Positions 9,564-18,915 of a stretch of 64,000 bases of DNA are shown here, one piece after another. This DNA comes from a candidate division KSB1 bacterium (GTDB taxonomy: Bacteria; Zhuqueibacterota; Zhuqueibacteria; Thermofontimicrobiales; Thermofontimicrobiaceae): positions 49,427 through 113,426 of the forward strand of contig JAPDPQ010000017.1 of NCBI GenBank assembly GCA_034506395.1, written 5' to 3'. The stretch's first letter is position 1; each line of letters begins with the position of its first letter. The translations under genes and the position numbers were made by a program. The notes under the pieces were generated by a model. It worked only from the letters and a program-made list of their open reading frames with translations. It searched no databases and was not told the origin of the DNA.

Positions 9564-9592
9564 ACCGTTACCCAAAACAATGTGACTTTGTT

Positions 9593-9621
9593 AAGCCTGA
9601 TGCTGATCAGGCTTTCTTTTT
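9593..9621 (+). terminator. Rho-independent terminator after the proline dehydrogenase gene
   Basis: A 9-bp stem AAGCCTGAT / ATCAGGCTT with the loop GCTG is followed at once by TCTTTTT. It lies about 80 nt after the proline dehydrogenase stop on the same strand. Confidence 0.85.
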
Positions 9622-9708
9622 AATGGATCGCTTTTATTATAGAAACTTTTATGATGCCGAAAGGAAAAGCCTGGCGATCAAAATCTCAGGCTAGAACAAA
9701 TTATGGGA

Positions 9709-9737
9709 TTGTATTTTAAAATAATTTTTGTTATATT
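9709..9737 (+). promoter_or_regulatory. Putative sigma-70 promoter for the TonB-dependent receptor gene
   Basis: TTGTAT (9709-9714), a 17-nt spacer and TATATT (9732-9737) lie about 55 nt before the receptor start and after the upstream terminator. Both hexamers are near consensus and the spacing is ideal. Prediction only. Confidence 0.5.
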
Positions 9738-9792
9738 GTAAACGATGGCTCTAAATGGTTCGAGCTAAAAGGTAACCTCGGGAAGCTGATCT

Positions 9793-11739
9793 ATGTGCAA
9801 CTGGAACCGCTCTGTGATGATTAACTACCATTGGCATCTGGTAATGATATTCGTCTGGCTGATATGTATCGCGGCATGGGCAGGGGCTATTCCACAGGAG
9901 ACCCTAATGGAGATCCGTCCCGATTCCATTCAGCACGATAGCTCTGCCATTGTTGTGGATTCTGTTACCACTTTTCATCAGCCTCCCTACAATAGTGCCG
10001 ATTTCATATTACCGCAGCGGACTAAGACGATATGGCAAATATCACGAGCTGTAATGAATGAAATTTTTCATGAGGATTTGGGTGATATTTTGATTTATTT
10101 TCCAGGGAATTATCTGGATGATCGCGGTACCCCCGGGCAGCGGTTGCTTTTCACGCGCCACGGAGCCAGTGCAATGCAAACTCAGGTTCTATTTAATGGC
10201 GTTCCCTTATATCATCCCATATTTGGTGGAATGGATCTGAATCTGATCCCCCCAGCGATGATCGATGAGATTGCCATGGATGCCAAATTGCCTGAAAGTT
10301 GGCGCAGTACCGGTTCTGAAGCGATTTTCATGGCGCCAATTCAATATCATGAGGACCTCAGCTATTCTCGAGTTGGCTATCATAAAGCGCCATACGGTTA
10401 TAGCGATGTCGATGTGATCTTCGCCAGCAAAGCCAGCCGAAAAATGACCTTAATTCTGGGCGGGATCATCAAATCTTATGAGGGAAAGACAGATATTTTT
10501 CGATTTGAGCAACAAAATTTTCGGGGCAGAGTTATGCGTCAGCTTTCGCGCCGGTGGAGCATGGATTTTTTTTGGAACAGTAACAAGCTGAAGCGGAATT
10601 TGCCCAATCCCAACTTTGCAACAGGTTCAGAGGACTATCCCCTTACTTCAGCAAATGAAAAAATCTCGCGAGCCGATTATGGGTTGAAAATCGGCGGACA
10701 TCTATTTGGCGTTTCAGAACAAAATTTCGGTGCGAACCTATTTTATAGCAGCGATCGTCAGCAACTTTCCGATAAAAAGTCCACCCTGAAATGGATCGAC
10801 CTAGGTCAATATGCAGGTGTCCGTCTGGATTTGCAGCGCCAGATCGGGTCGCATCAAGCGCGCGTTGGTGCAGAAGTGATCTCTGAATGGACAGAGGCCG
10901 ACCAGGTGGAAGACCAACGACGCACGTCTGGTACGTTATTCGTTCACGATGACTGGCGATTCTCTCATATTCTTGATTTGAATTTGTTCAGCAATTTCCG
11001 ATATCATAGCGAATATGGCGGACGGTTGCTCGGCGGATTGGGGCTCTGTTTTTTACCATCAAGCCGCGGTCGATTTAACATTCTCGCCCGGCAATCGATG
11101 CGTTATCCGGTATTTTTCGAAACCTCGGCAAAAACCAACTTCATAGGAAATCCCGGGTTGCAACCTGAATTATTCCAAACGATCGAACTGGGAACTGAGT
11201 GGCAAATGCCAACTTCGTTCACTTTCAAAGGTGGCATATATTACAAACACGCGGATCATATCATTGAGCTTTCGCCACTGGATTCACTGCGCGCCACTTT
11301 TTTGAATCAGAGAAGTGCTCACTCCTGGGGTATAGATCTCCAATCCCAGTGGTCACCTTTTCCGAAATGGCAGTGGTCTGGCATCGTTACCTATTCAGAT
11401 AGGGTTCAATATAATGGGACGCCAAAAATCTGGTTGATCACCCAGGTGCAGTATACTGATAGTCTTTTTCAGGGCGACTTAAAGCCCAACTTTCGGCTTG
11501 AGCTACGCTACTTTGGACCGCGTTCTAACCAAGTTATGCATCCATTTCTGTATCGCATCGAACGCGGCAAACTGGATCCTGTTCTGGTGCTCAATGCTCA
11601 GGCGCTTTTGAATTTCGGCAATTTAAAAATATTTTTTCTGTTAGAAAACATCCTGGATCGGAAATATCAGTTGACCTATGGTTATGATATGAATCGTCGG
11701 ACGTTGCATTATGGTCTGCGCTGGGAGTTTTGGGATTGA
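9793..11739 (+). CDS. TonB-dependent receptor-like outer-membrane protein
   Basis: 648 aa. A hydrophobic signal peptide ends about residue 33 (FVWLICIAAWAGA). A plug-like domain follows (about 85-185), with GDILIYFPGNYLDDRG, a GVPLYHPIF segment and LNLIPPAMIDEIAM. A ~450-residue beta-barrel comes next, ending LLENILDRKYQLTYGYD and a C-terminal strand closing in LRWEFWD. No clear TonB box or N-terminal carboxypeptidase-like domain is visible. Such proteins import siderophores, cobalamin or glycans; the ligand cannot be told from sequence. The ATG at 9793 has GGAAG 9 nt before; an internal ATG at 9817 would give a more compact signal peptide. Confidence 0.85.
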   Translation: MCNWNRSVMINYHWHLVMIFVWLICIAAWAGAIPQETLMEIRPDSIQHDSSAIVVDSVTTFHQPPYNSADFILPQRTKTIWQISRAVMNEIFHEDLGDILIYFPGNYLDDRGTPGQRLLFTRHGASAMQTQVLFNGVPLYHPIFGGMDLNLIPPAMIDEIAMDAKLPESWRSTGSEAIFMAPIQYHEDLSYSRVGYHKAPYGYSDVDVIFASKASRKMTLILGGIIKSYEGKTDIFRFEQQNFRGRVMRQLSRRWSMDFFWNSNKLKRNLPNPNFATGSEDYPLTSANEKISRADYGLKIGGHLFGVSEQNFGANLFYSSDRQQLSDKKSTLKWIDLGQYAGVRLDLQRQIGSHQARVGAEVISEWTEADQVEDQRRTSGTLFVHDDWRFSHILDLNLFSNFRYHSEYGGRLLGGLGLCFLPSSRGRFNILARQSMRYPVFFETSAKTNFIGNPGLQPELFQTIELGTEWQMPTSFTFKGGIYYKHADHIIELSPLDSLRATFLNQRSAHSWGIDLQSQWSPFPKWQWSGIVTYSDRVQYNGTPKIWLITQVQYTDSLFQGDLKPNFRLELRYFGPRSNQVMHPFLYRIERGKLDPVLVLNAQALLNFGNLKIFFLLENILDRKYQLTYGYDMNRRTLHYGLRWEFWD

Positions 11740-11816
11740 AGAAAGCAAATTCAAAACGATGGACAATTCGCCATGGATCTTTCTGATTTTAATTATTAAT
11801 TGGGTACACGATCCAG

Positions 11817-12647
11817 ATGAAACAGCAGGAAAAAATCGTCATATCCGCCAGTCGACGGATCGATATGGTGGGCACAGGGCCTGATCATCTGGCCAAGATT
11901 TTGGATCAGAAATGTCCCCCTGACCAAGTTCACACCTTGGTGATCTGGACCAAGGATGCGAGCAATCTATTTGGTCATAAGCCATTGTTTGATGCGGTTC
12001 GAAAATATCAGCAATTGTTCGTTCATTATACCGTGACAGGAATGGGAGGCTCGATTCTTGAGCCACGAGTGCCATTGCCTCATCAGGCGCTACAATGGCT
12101 GCCACGGCTGATTGAGCTAACCGGCGATCCGCGACGCATCCGATTTCGGTTCGATCCGATCGTCAATCTTCGATTGGCAAACGGGGCGGTTTATAGCAAC
12201 ATCGACTGGTTTGAGAAATTTGCGCCACTGGTCCAACAGTTGGGTATTACCGATGTCTCGATCAGTTGGATGGCAACCTATCGCAAGGTTGTGGCGCGGC
12301 TGAGGCGGGTGGGAATTGTACCAGTGGAAATGACTCTAGAATTCTGGCAGGAGCAATATCAAAGAGTGAGAGAGGTCGCCGATCGATATCATCTGGTACT
12401 TCATGGCTGCTGCGTGCCAGGGATGCCGCGCTCCCGATGCATCGACGGGGAACTTTTGATGGCCCTCCATCCCAATCGTGAACCTTGTTCATTACGAAAA
12501 GCTAAGGGTCAACGCAGCGATTGCGGTTGTACTGAAAGCTTCGATATCGGATGGTATTTCCATTGTTATCACGGATGCCGCTACTGCTATGCCAATCCCG
12601 AACCCATTTCACTGACCAACGCCGAGACAGAATTAAAGGAATTCTGA
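11817..12647 (+). CDS. DUF1848 family protein
   Basis: 276 aa. The N-terminus IVISASRRIDM is the hallmark of DUF1848. Further conserved parts are LVIWTKDASNL, FRFDPIV and a C-terminal cysteine-rich tail (CGCTESFDIGWYFHCYHGCR followed by YCYANP) with a CxxxCxxC-type pattern that could bind an Fe-S cluster or metal. The family has been linked to radical-SAM-like chemistry, but its reaction is not established. The receptor gene upstream is unrelated. The ribosome site is weak, but the ATG gives the family N-terminus. Confidence 0.9.
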   Translation: MKQQEKIVISASRRIDMVGTGPDHLAKILDQKCPPDQVHTLVIWTKDASNLFGHKPLFDAVRKYQQLFVHYTVTGMGGSILEPRVPLPHQALQWLPRLIELTGDPRRIRFRFDPIVNLRLANGAVYSNIDWFEKFAPLVQQLGITDVSISWMATYRKVVARLRRVGIVPVEMTLEFWQEQYQRVREVADRYHLVLHGCCVPGMPRSRCIDGELLMALHPNREPCSLRKAKGQRSDCGCTESFDIGWYFHCYHGCRYCYANPEPISLTNAETELKEF

Positions 12648-13301
12648 ACTCTCAATTGCGCTGGCAGATCATATAGCCAGCCCAATATCAGGAATTTGTT
12701 AGGGACATTATCCAGCTCATCCGACACAGGCGGCAGATAAATATAGCGAAACGAAATTTGATGTCATGGTTTTTATCGATACCCAGGCGGATAAATTTAT
12801 ACGTTTGAAGCTAATTTCGCTCCCACCGAATGAATTATAACCTATCCAAAAAAGTTTTTCTTGATTCTAAATGGTTTTTTTTTTATCTTTAGCGAACTTG
12901 TGTGTTTAAGCATTTCGATTGCAAAGCCTGTTTTTATCTAGCAAAGCGACGGTAGAAATATTCATGCGATTAGATAGTCGTATGAAACGCGAAGCCGATG
13001 TTGTTTCAATCGATAATTAATATGCAACGCTGTTAAATAGAAGTTGTCAAGATTGCCATGAGAGAAGTACATGCAACACCCTTGGATAAATAACATCATT
13101 CATCTTCATTGGGCTATCCAATGAATGAAATTGCTTCCCCATTTAATTTTATCTAAGCTGGCTAAATGATCTTATCCTTCGGTGAGGATGGAAATAAAAA
13201 TTCCAAATCGATTGAAAAGAACATTAAAACAATTTGCAGTGGGGGAATGATCACGTATGCTTTTAATTGGCAGATAGAAGAATAGAAATAGGACGTTCCG
13301 A
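12648..13301. other. A+T-rich intergenic region, nothing recognised
   Basis: About 650 bases with homopolymer T and A runs (around 12870-12890) and no credible reading frame, RNA gene or strong hairpin. It presumably holds the promoter of the operon starting at 13302. Confidence 0.5.
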
Positions 13302-14282
13302 ATGGCAGCGATAAGCGATTTCCAAATACGGATGGAATATTATCGTGCCCTCATCAACGAGCGACTTTCCGCAGTGGGGCGAAAAAGCGATCCTGCTTCG
13401 TTTTATGAGCCCGTTCGATATGTACTGGAGGCTGGGGGCAAACGAATTCGACCGATATTGGTGATCCTGGCCTGTCAGGCGAGTGGCGGCAGAGTGGAAT
13501 CGTGTCTGGATGCAGCGGTGGCCGTGGAGATCCTACACAATTTTACTCTGGTCCATGATGATATTATGGACAGGGATGATTTACGTCGCAACCGCATGAC
13601 GGTTCATAAAAGATGGGATGAGGCCACTGCGATCCTTGCCGGGGATGGATTGGTAGCCTTGGCGTATCATTATCTATTCAAAACTGAGCATGGAGATCTC
13701 AAGACCATTGCTGATATTTTCACAAAGGGTCTTATTGAAGTATGTGAGGGACAAGCGCTGGACAAAGAATTTGAGGGTCGGTTCGATATCGGTCTCGATC
13801 AATATTTGCTGATGATTGAGAAAAAAACCGCTCGATTATTAATGATCGCATCTGAAATCGGTGCGATCATCGGTGGGGCGAACCAAAGACAACGGGCGGC
13901 ATTAGTAGAATTCTCGCGCCAATTGGGGAATGCCTTTCAAATTCAGGATGATCTGCTGGACATGGAAACCACATCAGGCAAGACGTATGGCAGCGATATC
14001 AAAAGGAAAAAGCGAACATTATTATTGGTGCATGCTTTCGAGCATGCTGAGCCCAGCATCCGAAAGCAGCTCTGGCAGATCATGCACAAACCAGAGATCA
14101 GTGATGAGGATGTGCAGCAGGTTCGAGCACTATTGGATGTCAGCGGCACGCTTCGCTTTGCCAGCGAACAAGTGGAGCTTCGGATTCAGCAGGCTCGACA
14201 GGAATTAGCTGAGCTGGCCCCGTCAGATTCGCGGGATGATCTCGCATTGCTTTTGCAGTGGATTATGGAGAGGAAAGCATGA
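13302..14282 (+). CDS. Polyprenyl diphosphate synthase
   Basis: 326 aa trans-isoprenyl diphosphate synthase. The first Asp-rich motif is DDIMDRDD with the following RNRMTVHKRW, and the second is QIQDDLLDMETT. GGKRIRPILVILACQA is the conserved lysine/arginine segment that binds isopentenyl diphosphate. It elongates allylic diphosphates by adding IPP. Chain length cannot be fixed, but the size suits C20 or longer products for quinones or lipid carriers. AGGACG precedes the ATG. The next gene starts 1 nt after its stop, so it appears to lead the PTS operon. Confidence 0.95.
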   Translation: MAAISDFQIRMEYYRALINERLSAVGRKSDPASFYEPVRYVLEAGGKRIRPILVILACQASGGRVESCLDAAVAVEILHNFTLVHDDIMDRDDLRRNRMTVHKRWDEATAILAGDGLVALAYHYLFKTEHGDLKTIADIFTKGLIEVCEGQALDKEFEGRFDIGLDQYLLMIEKKTARLLMIASEIGAIIGGANQRQRAALVEFSRQLGNAFQIQDDLLDMETTSGKTYGSDIKRKKRTLLLVHAFEHAEPSIRKQLWQIMHKPEISDEDVQQVRALLDVSGTLRFASEQVELRIQQARQELAELAPSDSRDDLALLLQWIMERKA

Positions 14283-14283
14283 C

Positions 14284-14988
14284 ATGGAGCTATTCCCGAC
14301 ACTATTATTAGTCAGCTTCATTGGGGGAATAGTGGCAATGGATACGGCTGCTGCTTGGCAGATCATGATCTCCCAACCAGTGGTCGCCTGTCCTTTGCTG
14401 GGATGGTTGCTTGGCGACGTAGAACTCGGGCTTACCATCGGAATTTTATTAGAGCTTCCGTGGCTGATCAATATTCCCATGGGAGGGGTTCATGGCGCCG
14501 AGGGAAACTTGGGGGCTGTCGTGGCGACCAGCCTGAGCATTTATTTGAAAGCAGCCGGTATCAATACCGAAAATATCGTGATCATCATTTCGATCCTTTA
14601 CAGTCTGCTGATCAGTCGGATTGGCATGGTGATGGTCGATTATATGCGCCAGGCGAATTTGGGGTTGTTGCATCGGGCTGATATCGCCGCTCAACAAGGT
14701 GAGCTCAGTCGGATTACCTGGTTGAACATGATGGGAGTTTTTTATTCTTTTTTAATGGGGGCAGGATTGGTGGGGATCGGTTATTGGATTGGAGTTTTGG
14801 CTGTTAAGCCAGTGGCCGCCTTTATTCACCAACAGTTCGATCCAGCCTTTGGATTGGCAAAATGGGGCTTGCTAGGTCTTGGGATTGGCGCTGTGGCGAC
14901 ATTGTTTGCTAGCAAAGCAACGCGATGGTATGTATTGATCCCCCTTTTCGTTGGCATCGTCGCATGGGTTGTCACATCGATCATATAG
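14284..14988 (+). CDS. PTS system mannose/fructose/sorbose family EIIC component
   Basis: 234 aa from the ATG at 14284, one base after the upstream stop, with GAGAGGAAAG before it. It is a hydrophobic protein with about six to seven membrane segments. Family motifs: FIGGIVAMDTAAAWQIMISQ near the N-terminus and LLGDVELGLTIGILLELPWL. EIIC of the mannose (EII-Man) family is the integral sugar channel that works with EIID, the next gene, and with EIIA and EIIB, which are absent from this window. Confidence 0.88.
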   Translation: MELFPTLLLVSFIGGIVAMDTAAAWQIMISQPVVACPLLGWLLGDVELGLTIGILLELPWLINIPMGGVHGAEGNLGAVVATSLSIYLKAAGINTENIVIIISILYSLLISRIGMVMVDYMRQANLGLLHRADIAAQQGELSRITWLNMMGVFYSFLMGAGLVGIGYWIGVLAVKPVAAFIHQQFDPAFGLAKWGLLGLGIGAVATLFASKATRWYVLIPLFVGIVAWVVTSII

Positions 14989-15036
14989 TCACATAGTCGT
15001 TTTGCGGATTCACATATTTCATCACTTGTGGGACGA

Positions 15037-15789
15037 ATGGGTCTAATAAGAAAAACAGATCTAATTAGAGTGCTGTTGCGATCCTTTTATGTTCAGGGTA
15101 GCTGGAATCCGGAGCGATTGCTGGCGCTAGGATTTTGTTTTTGTATGATTCCCATAGCCAGAAGGCTGATGAACAGCAAAGCTGGGCTAACTGAATTTTT
15201 GCAGCGGCATCTTGATTTTTTTAACTCGCATCCCTATATGGTCACTTATGCGCTTGGTGCTGTGGCTAATATCGAGGAACAGGCGATCCTCAAACGTTGG
15301 GATGACAAACGGCCAATAACCGTCCTGAAAAATAGGATTATTGGTCCATTGGGCGCTATCGGTGATATATTGTTCTGGCAGCTCATTCGACCAGCGCTGG
15401 GATTGCTCACAATCAGTCTGTTGTGGATTTTTGGTATCGGGGCAGTCGCGTTCTATTTATTGGCTTATAATTTTGCTCACTTCACAGTGCAATTCAAAGG
15501 TTTGTTCGATAGCTATGTTAAAGGTTTCGATGTCGTCCGCATTTTGTCGATGCGGGGCTTGCAAAAATATCTGACCCCGCTCAAAAATATGTTCGCTGGG
15601 CTGATGGGTGCTGAATTCGTGGTGCTGATGAGGAAGATCCAGTTGGAGACCAATTCATGGCGCGCGGTTGCCATATTTGCGATAGCAGCGCTCGTTTCGT
15701 TTCTGGTGGTTCGGAGACAGAGAATCACGATCGATTTGCTGGTGATCATCGTAATCTGTGGTTCAATAATCATAGGATTGGTTATTTAG
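15037..15789 (+). CDS. PTS system mannose/fructose/sorbose family EIID component
   Basis: 250 aa from the ATG at 15037 (GGGACG just upstream); a GTG nine bases earlier lacks a ribosome site. EIID motifs: LLRSFYVQGSWNPERLLALG near the N-terminus, HPYMVTYALGAVANIEEQ, then KNRIIGPLGAIGDILFWQ. C-terminal membrane helices follow. EIID occurs only in the mannose-class PTS and pairs with EIIC. The HPr gene starts 2 nt after this stop. Confidence 0.9.
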   Translation: MGLIRKTDLIRVLLRSFYVQGSWNPERLLALGFCFCMIPIARRLMNSKAGLTEFLQRHLDFFNSHPYMVTYALGAVANIEEQAILKRWDDKRPITVLKNRIIGPLGAIGDILFWQLIRPALGLLTISLLWIFGIGAVAFYLLAYNFAHFTVQFKGLFDSYVKGFDVVRILSMRGLQKYLTPLKNMFAGLMGAEFVVLMRKIQLETNSWRAVAIFAIAALVSFLVVRRQRITIDLLVIIVICGSIIIGLVI

Positions 15790-15790
15790 T

Positions 15791-16057
15791 GTGCTAGTTC
15801 GAAAGGTGACAATTTTAAATTCGTTGGGACTTCATGCGAGACCCTCGGCTCAATTTGTCAAGGTGGCCTCGAAATTTAAGTCGGATGTATATCTATCAAA
15901 GAACGATCGGGAGGTCAATGGGAAAAGCATCATGGGTGTAATGACACTGGCCGCAGAGATGGGAAGCACCCTCACCATTCGAGTCGATGGGGAAGATGAG
16001 GAGCTTGCTATGGAAGCCCTGGTAAACCTGGTGAATGCAAAATTCTACGAAGAGTAG
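15791..16057 (+). CDS. ptsH: Phosphocarrier protein HPr
   Basis: 88 aa from a GTG start directly behind the EIID stop. It is a full-length HPr with the active His15 in SLGLHARPSA and the regulatory Ser46 in NGKSIMGVM. Ser46 and its surroundings match HPrs that are substrates of HPr kinase/phosphorylase, so regulation by serine phosphorylation is likely (inferred; no hprK in the window). It carries phosphate from EI, the next gene, to EIIA. Confidence 0.96.
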   Translation: MLVRKVTILNSLGLHARPSAQFVKVASKFKSDVYLSKNDREVNGKSIMGVMTLAAEMGSTLTIRVDGEDEELAMEALVNLVNAKFYEE

Positions 16058-16065
16058 CGCACGAT

Positions 16066-17838
16066 ATGGCTCGTATTAAGACAGAACATAAGCCAATGGT
16101 TAAGCTGAAGGGAATTGCGGCTTCCCCGGGCATTGCCATCGGCAAAGTTTTCCTGCTGAGCGGGGATGTAGTCAAAGTGGAAGAACGCGATATTCCAGAA
16201 GCGGAGATCGATAAGGAGATTGAAAAATTTAAGCGAGCAGTTGAGCTGACCCGACAAGAGTTGAGCGAAATTCAATCTCACGCTCGCCAGACCATGGGCA
16301 AAGAAGGTGAGCGCATTTTCGATGTGCATCAATTGCTACTATCGGACAGCGTCATTTACGAAGAGACGATCACCAAGATCCAGCGGGAATGTAAGAACGC
16401 CGATTTCGCTTATTTTCAAGTCATGCAGAAGTTCCAGGAGTCTCTCGAACAGGTCAATAATGACTATTTCCTTGGTCGTGTAGCCGATATTCGAGATGTG
16501 AAACGCCGGTTGATCCGCAACATTCAGGGCAAAGAACCACGCTATCTGAACGGAATTACCTCGCCAGCGGTGATCGTCGCCCCGGATCTGACGCCATCGG
16601 ATACGGTAATGCTGGATCGTCGGAAGGTGCTGGCCTTCGCAACAAACAAAGGCGGGAAGACCTCCCACGCCGCTATTATGGCACGGTCGTTGGAAATCCC
16701 TTCAGTGGTTGGATTGGTTAATATCACCGAACATGTTCAGAATGGCGATACCGTGATCGTTGATGGCAATGAGGGGGTGGCGATTGTTCGACCCAGTTCG
16801 ACTGAGATCAACAAATACGTCAAATTGCGGGCCCGGTATGATGAGGAGACCAAGGCTTTGGCTGCCATCCGGGATCTGCCGTGTCGCACACTGGATGGCA
16901 AGGATGTGGAGCTGTCAGCCAATCTCGAGTTCACAGGTGAAATCAACGCGATCCTCAATTATGGAGCCAGGGGAGTAGGATTATTTCGAACAGAAAATCT
17001 ATTTTTAACCCGACTTGAGTTGCCCACAGAGCAAGAGCAATATGAAGAATATTATCTGGTGGCTGAGAAGGTCAGTCCTTATCCAGTCATTATCCGGACG
17101 CTGGATTTGGGCGGCGATAAAAAAGCACCCAGTTTGGATATTCCCGACGAAGAGAATCCTTTTCTGGGCTGGCGGGCGATACGACTTTGTCTCGAGAAAA
17201 AAGATGTATTCAAAACGCAGTTGCGAGCGATTCTCCGCGCCAGCGTCATGGGGAATGTCAAAATTATGTTTCCAATGATTTCGTGCTTGGAGGAGATTTT
17301 TCGTGCGAAAGACCTCGTGGAAGAGGCGAAAGACGAGCTTCGCGCCAAGAAGATCCCGTTCGATGAGCACATTGAAATCGGTGTAATGATTGAAATCCCA
17401 TCCGCAGCCATCATGGCAGATGCCATTGCTGAGGAAGTAGACTTTCTTAGCATTGGCACCAACGATCTAATCCAATACACATTGGCGGTTGATCGCAATA
17501 ACGTAAAGGTCGCCAATCTTTATAAACGGCTTCCTCCTGCTGTATTGCGGATTATCAAAGATGTCGTTCATGCTGGACATAGCAAGGGCGTATGGGTTGG
17601 TATGTGCGGCGAAATGGCGGCTGATCCACTAGCCACTCTGATCTTGTTGGGACTGGATCTTGATGAGCTAAGCGTTACGCCCTCTCGGCTGCCAGAGGTA
17701 AAAAAAATCATCCGAAATGTTTGTTTTGAGGACGCTCAAAAAATTGCCGAACGAGCATTACAGATGAAGACTTCCGAGCAAGTTGAAACGTACATGCGCA
17801 ACGTGATGCTAACGCGGTACAAGATGAAAATCAATTAG
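16066..17838 (+). CDS. ptsI: Phosphoenolpyruvate-protein phosphotransferase (PTS enzyme I)
   Basis: 590 aa, full length. The N-terminal HPr-binding and swivelling domains hold the phosphorylated histidine in GGKTSHAAIMARS (H201). The C-terminal PEP-binding barrel shows GVGLFRTENLF, FLGWRAIRL, IEIGVMIEIPSAA, SIGTNDLIQYTLAVDR and the active cysteine in VGMCGEMA (about residue 520). It transfers phosphate from PEP to HPr in the cytoplasm. The gene starts 8 nt after ptsH and completes the EIIC-EIID-HPr-EI operon. An internal ATG (Met11) is an alternative start. Confidence 0.97.
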   Translation: MARIKTEHKPMVKLKGIAASPGIAIGKVFLLSGDVVKVEERDIPEAEIDKEIEKFKRAVELTRQELSEIQSHARQTMGKEGERIFDVHQLLLSDSVIYEETITKIQRECKNADFAYFQVMQKFQESLEQVNNDYFLGRVADIRDVKRRLIRNIQGKEPRYLNGITSPAVIVAPDLTPSDTVMLDRRKVLAFATNKGGKTSHAAIMARSLEIPSVVGLVNITEHVQNGDTVIVDGNEGVAIVRPSSTEINKYVKLRARYDEETKALAAIRDLPCRTLDGKDVELSANLEFTGEINAILNYGARGVGLFRTENLFLTRLELPTEQEQYEEYYLVAEKVSPYPVIIRTLDLGGDKKAPSLDIPDEENPFLGWRAIRLCLEKKDVFKTQLRAILRASVMGNVKIMFPMISCLEEIFRAKDLVEEAKDELRAKKIPFDEHIEIGVMIEIPSAAIMADAIAEEVDFLSIGTNDLIQYTLAVDRNNVKVANLYKRLPPAVLRIIKDVVHAGHSKGVWVGMCGEMAADPLATLILLGLDLDELSVTPSRLPEVKKIIRNVCFEDAQKIAERALQMKTSEQVETYMRNVMLTRYKMKIN

Positions 17839-17865
17839 GGTTCACAAAGGGATACGCAAAACAAT

Positions 17866-18915
17866 ATGGTTGCTCATATAAATCTGCAAGCATTCGACAG
17901 CGCTAACATGCTCAAGCTGCTGATTGATTTTCCGATTCAATTTCAACAGGCACGTCGCATCGGCGAGGCGTTGCGCTTTGAAATCGATAGGACCAAAATA
18001 AAAAATATTATCTTTGCTGGAATGGGCGGGTCAGCGATTGGTGGAGATCTGATCGTATCATGTCTGAATGATCAGCTCCGGATTCCTGCTATTGTGAATC
18101 GAAATTATTCGTTGCCAGGATTTGTTGATCAAAATTCGCTGGTGATCGTTTCCAGCTACTCAGGAAATACTGAAGAGGCGCTGAGCTGTTATGACCTGGC
18201 TCAATCCAAAGGGTCGGTCATCGTTGCCATTTCCTCTGGCGGAAAGTTGGCTGCTCGGGCGCAAGCTGATGGCGTTCCGCTAATCACCATCCCCGGGGGC
18301 GCACCTCCGCGGACTGCTCTCGGTTATTTGAGTGTGCCGATCTTGGTCTTGCTGAAAAATTCGGGCATGGTTACTCTCAGCCCTCGGGTATTTGATGAGA
18401 CGGAAGAACTATTGCAACAGAACAATCAGCGATATTGGCCGGATGCAGCGGAGAACCCGGCACTGAATTTAGCACAGCAGTTGCGCAACAAATTTCCAAT
18501 CATCTATTGTGCTGCGGATTTGTTAGCGCCAGTTGCCTTACGGTGGAAGGGTCAGTTTTCGGAAAACAGCAAAGTTCTGGCGTTCTACAACGTATTTCCT
18601 GAATTGAATCACAATGAAATTGTGGGGTGGGATCAAATTCCTCAACGGCTTCGCGATTTTCAGGTTGTTTACCTTCGCGATCGAGAAGATCATGTGAGAA
18701 ATCAAAAGCGGATGCTTATCACGCGCGCAATACTCGAGCGTGTGACCGATCCAATCATCGAGCTCTATGCGGAAGGGGAATCACGGCTGGCGCGATTGAT
18801 GTCCATGGTTCAATTGGGAGATTGGGTGAGCTACTATCTGGCGATTCTGGCTGGGGTCGATCCAACGCCGATCGAAAAAATTCAACTATTAAAGGATCGC
18901 TTAAGCCGTGAATAG
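17866..18915 (+). CDS. Bifunctional phosphoglucose/phosphomannose isomerase
   Basis: 349 aa SIS-domain isomerase. The first SIS domain carries IIFAGMGGSAIGGDL and VSSYSGNTEEAL. GGAPPRTALGYL is characteristic of the bacterial/archaeal PGI/PMI family (PF10432 C-terminal domain). FPELNHNEIVGW holds the catalytic Glu/His region. It interconverts glucose-6-P or mannose-6-P with fructose-6-P. It lies 27 nt after ptsI, so sugar phosphates entering by the PTS could feed it directly. The next gene overlaps its end by 8 nt. Confidence 0.93.
   Translation: MVAHINLQAFDSANMLKLLIDFPIQFQQARRIGEALRFEIDRTKIKNIIFAGMGGSAIGGDLIVSCLNDQLRIPAIVNRNYSLPGFVDQNSLVIVSSYSGNTEEALSCYDLAQSKGSVIVAISSGGKLAARAQADGVPLITIPGGAPPRTALGYLSVPILVLLKNSGMVTLSPRVFDETEELLQQNNQRYWPDAAENPALNLAQQLRNKFPIIYCAADLLAPVALRWKGQFSENSKVLAFYNVFPELNHNEIVGWDQIPQRLRDFQVVYLRDREDHVRNQKRMLITRAILERVTDPIIELYAEGESRLARLMSMVQLGDWVSYYLAILAGVDPTPIEKIQLLKDRLSRE

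Noticed and set aside
9512..9694. 60-codon open frame after the proline dehydrogenase gene
   Set aside because: It runs through a perfect hairpin and a rho-independent terminator and has no ribosome site.
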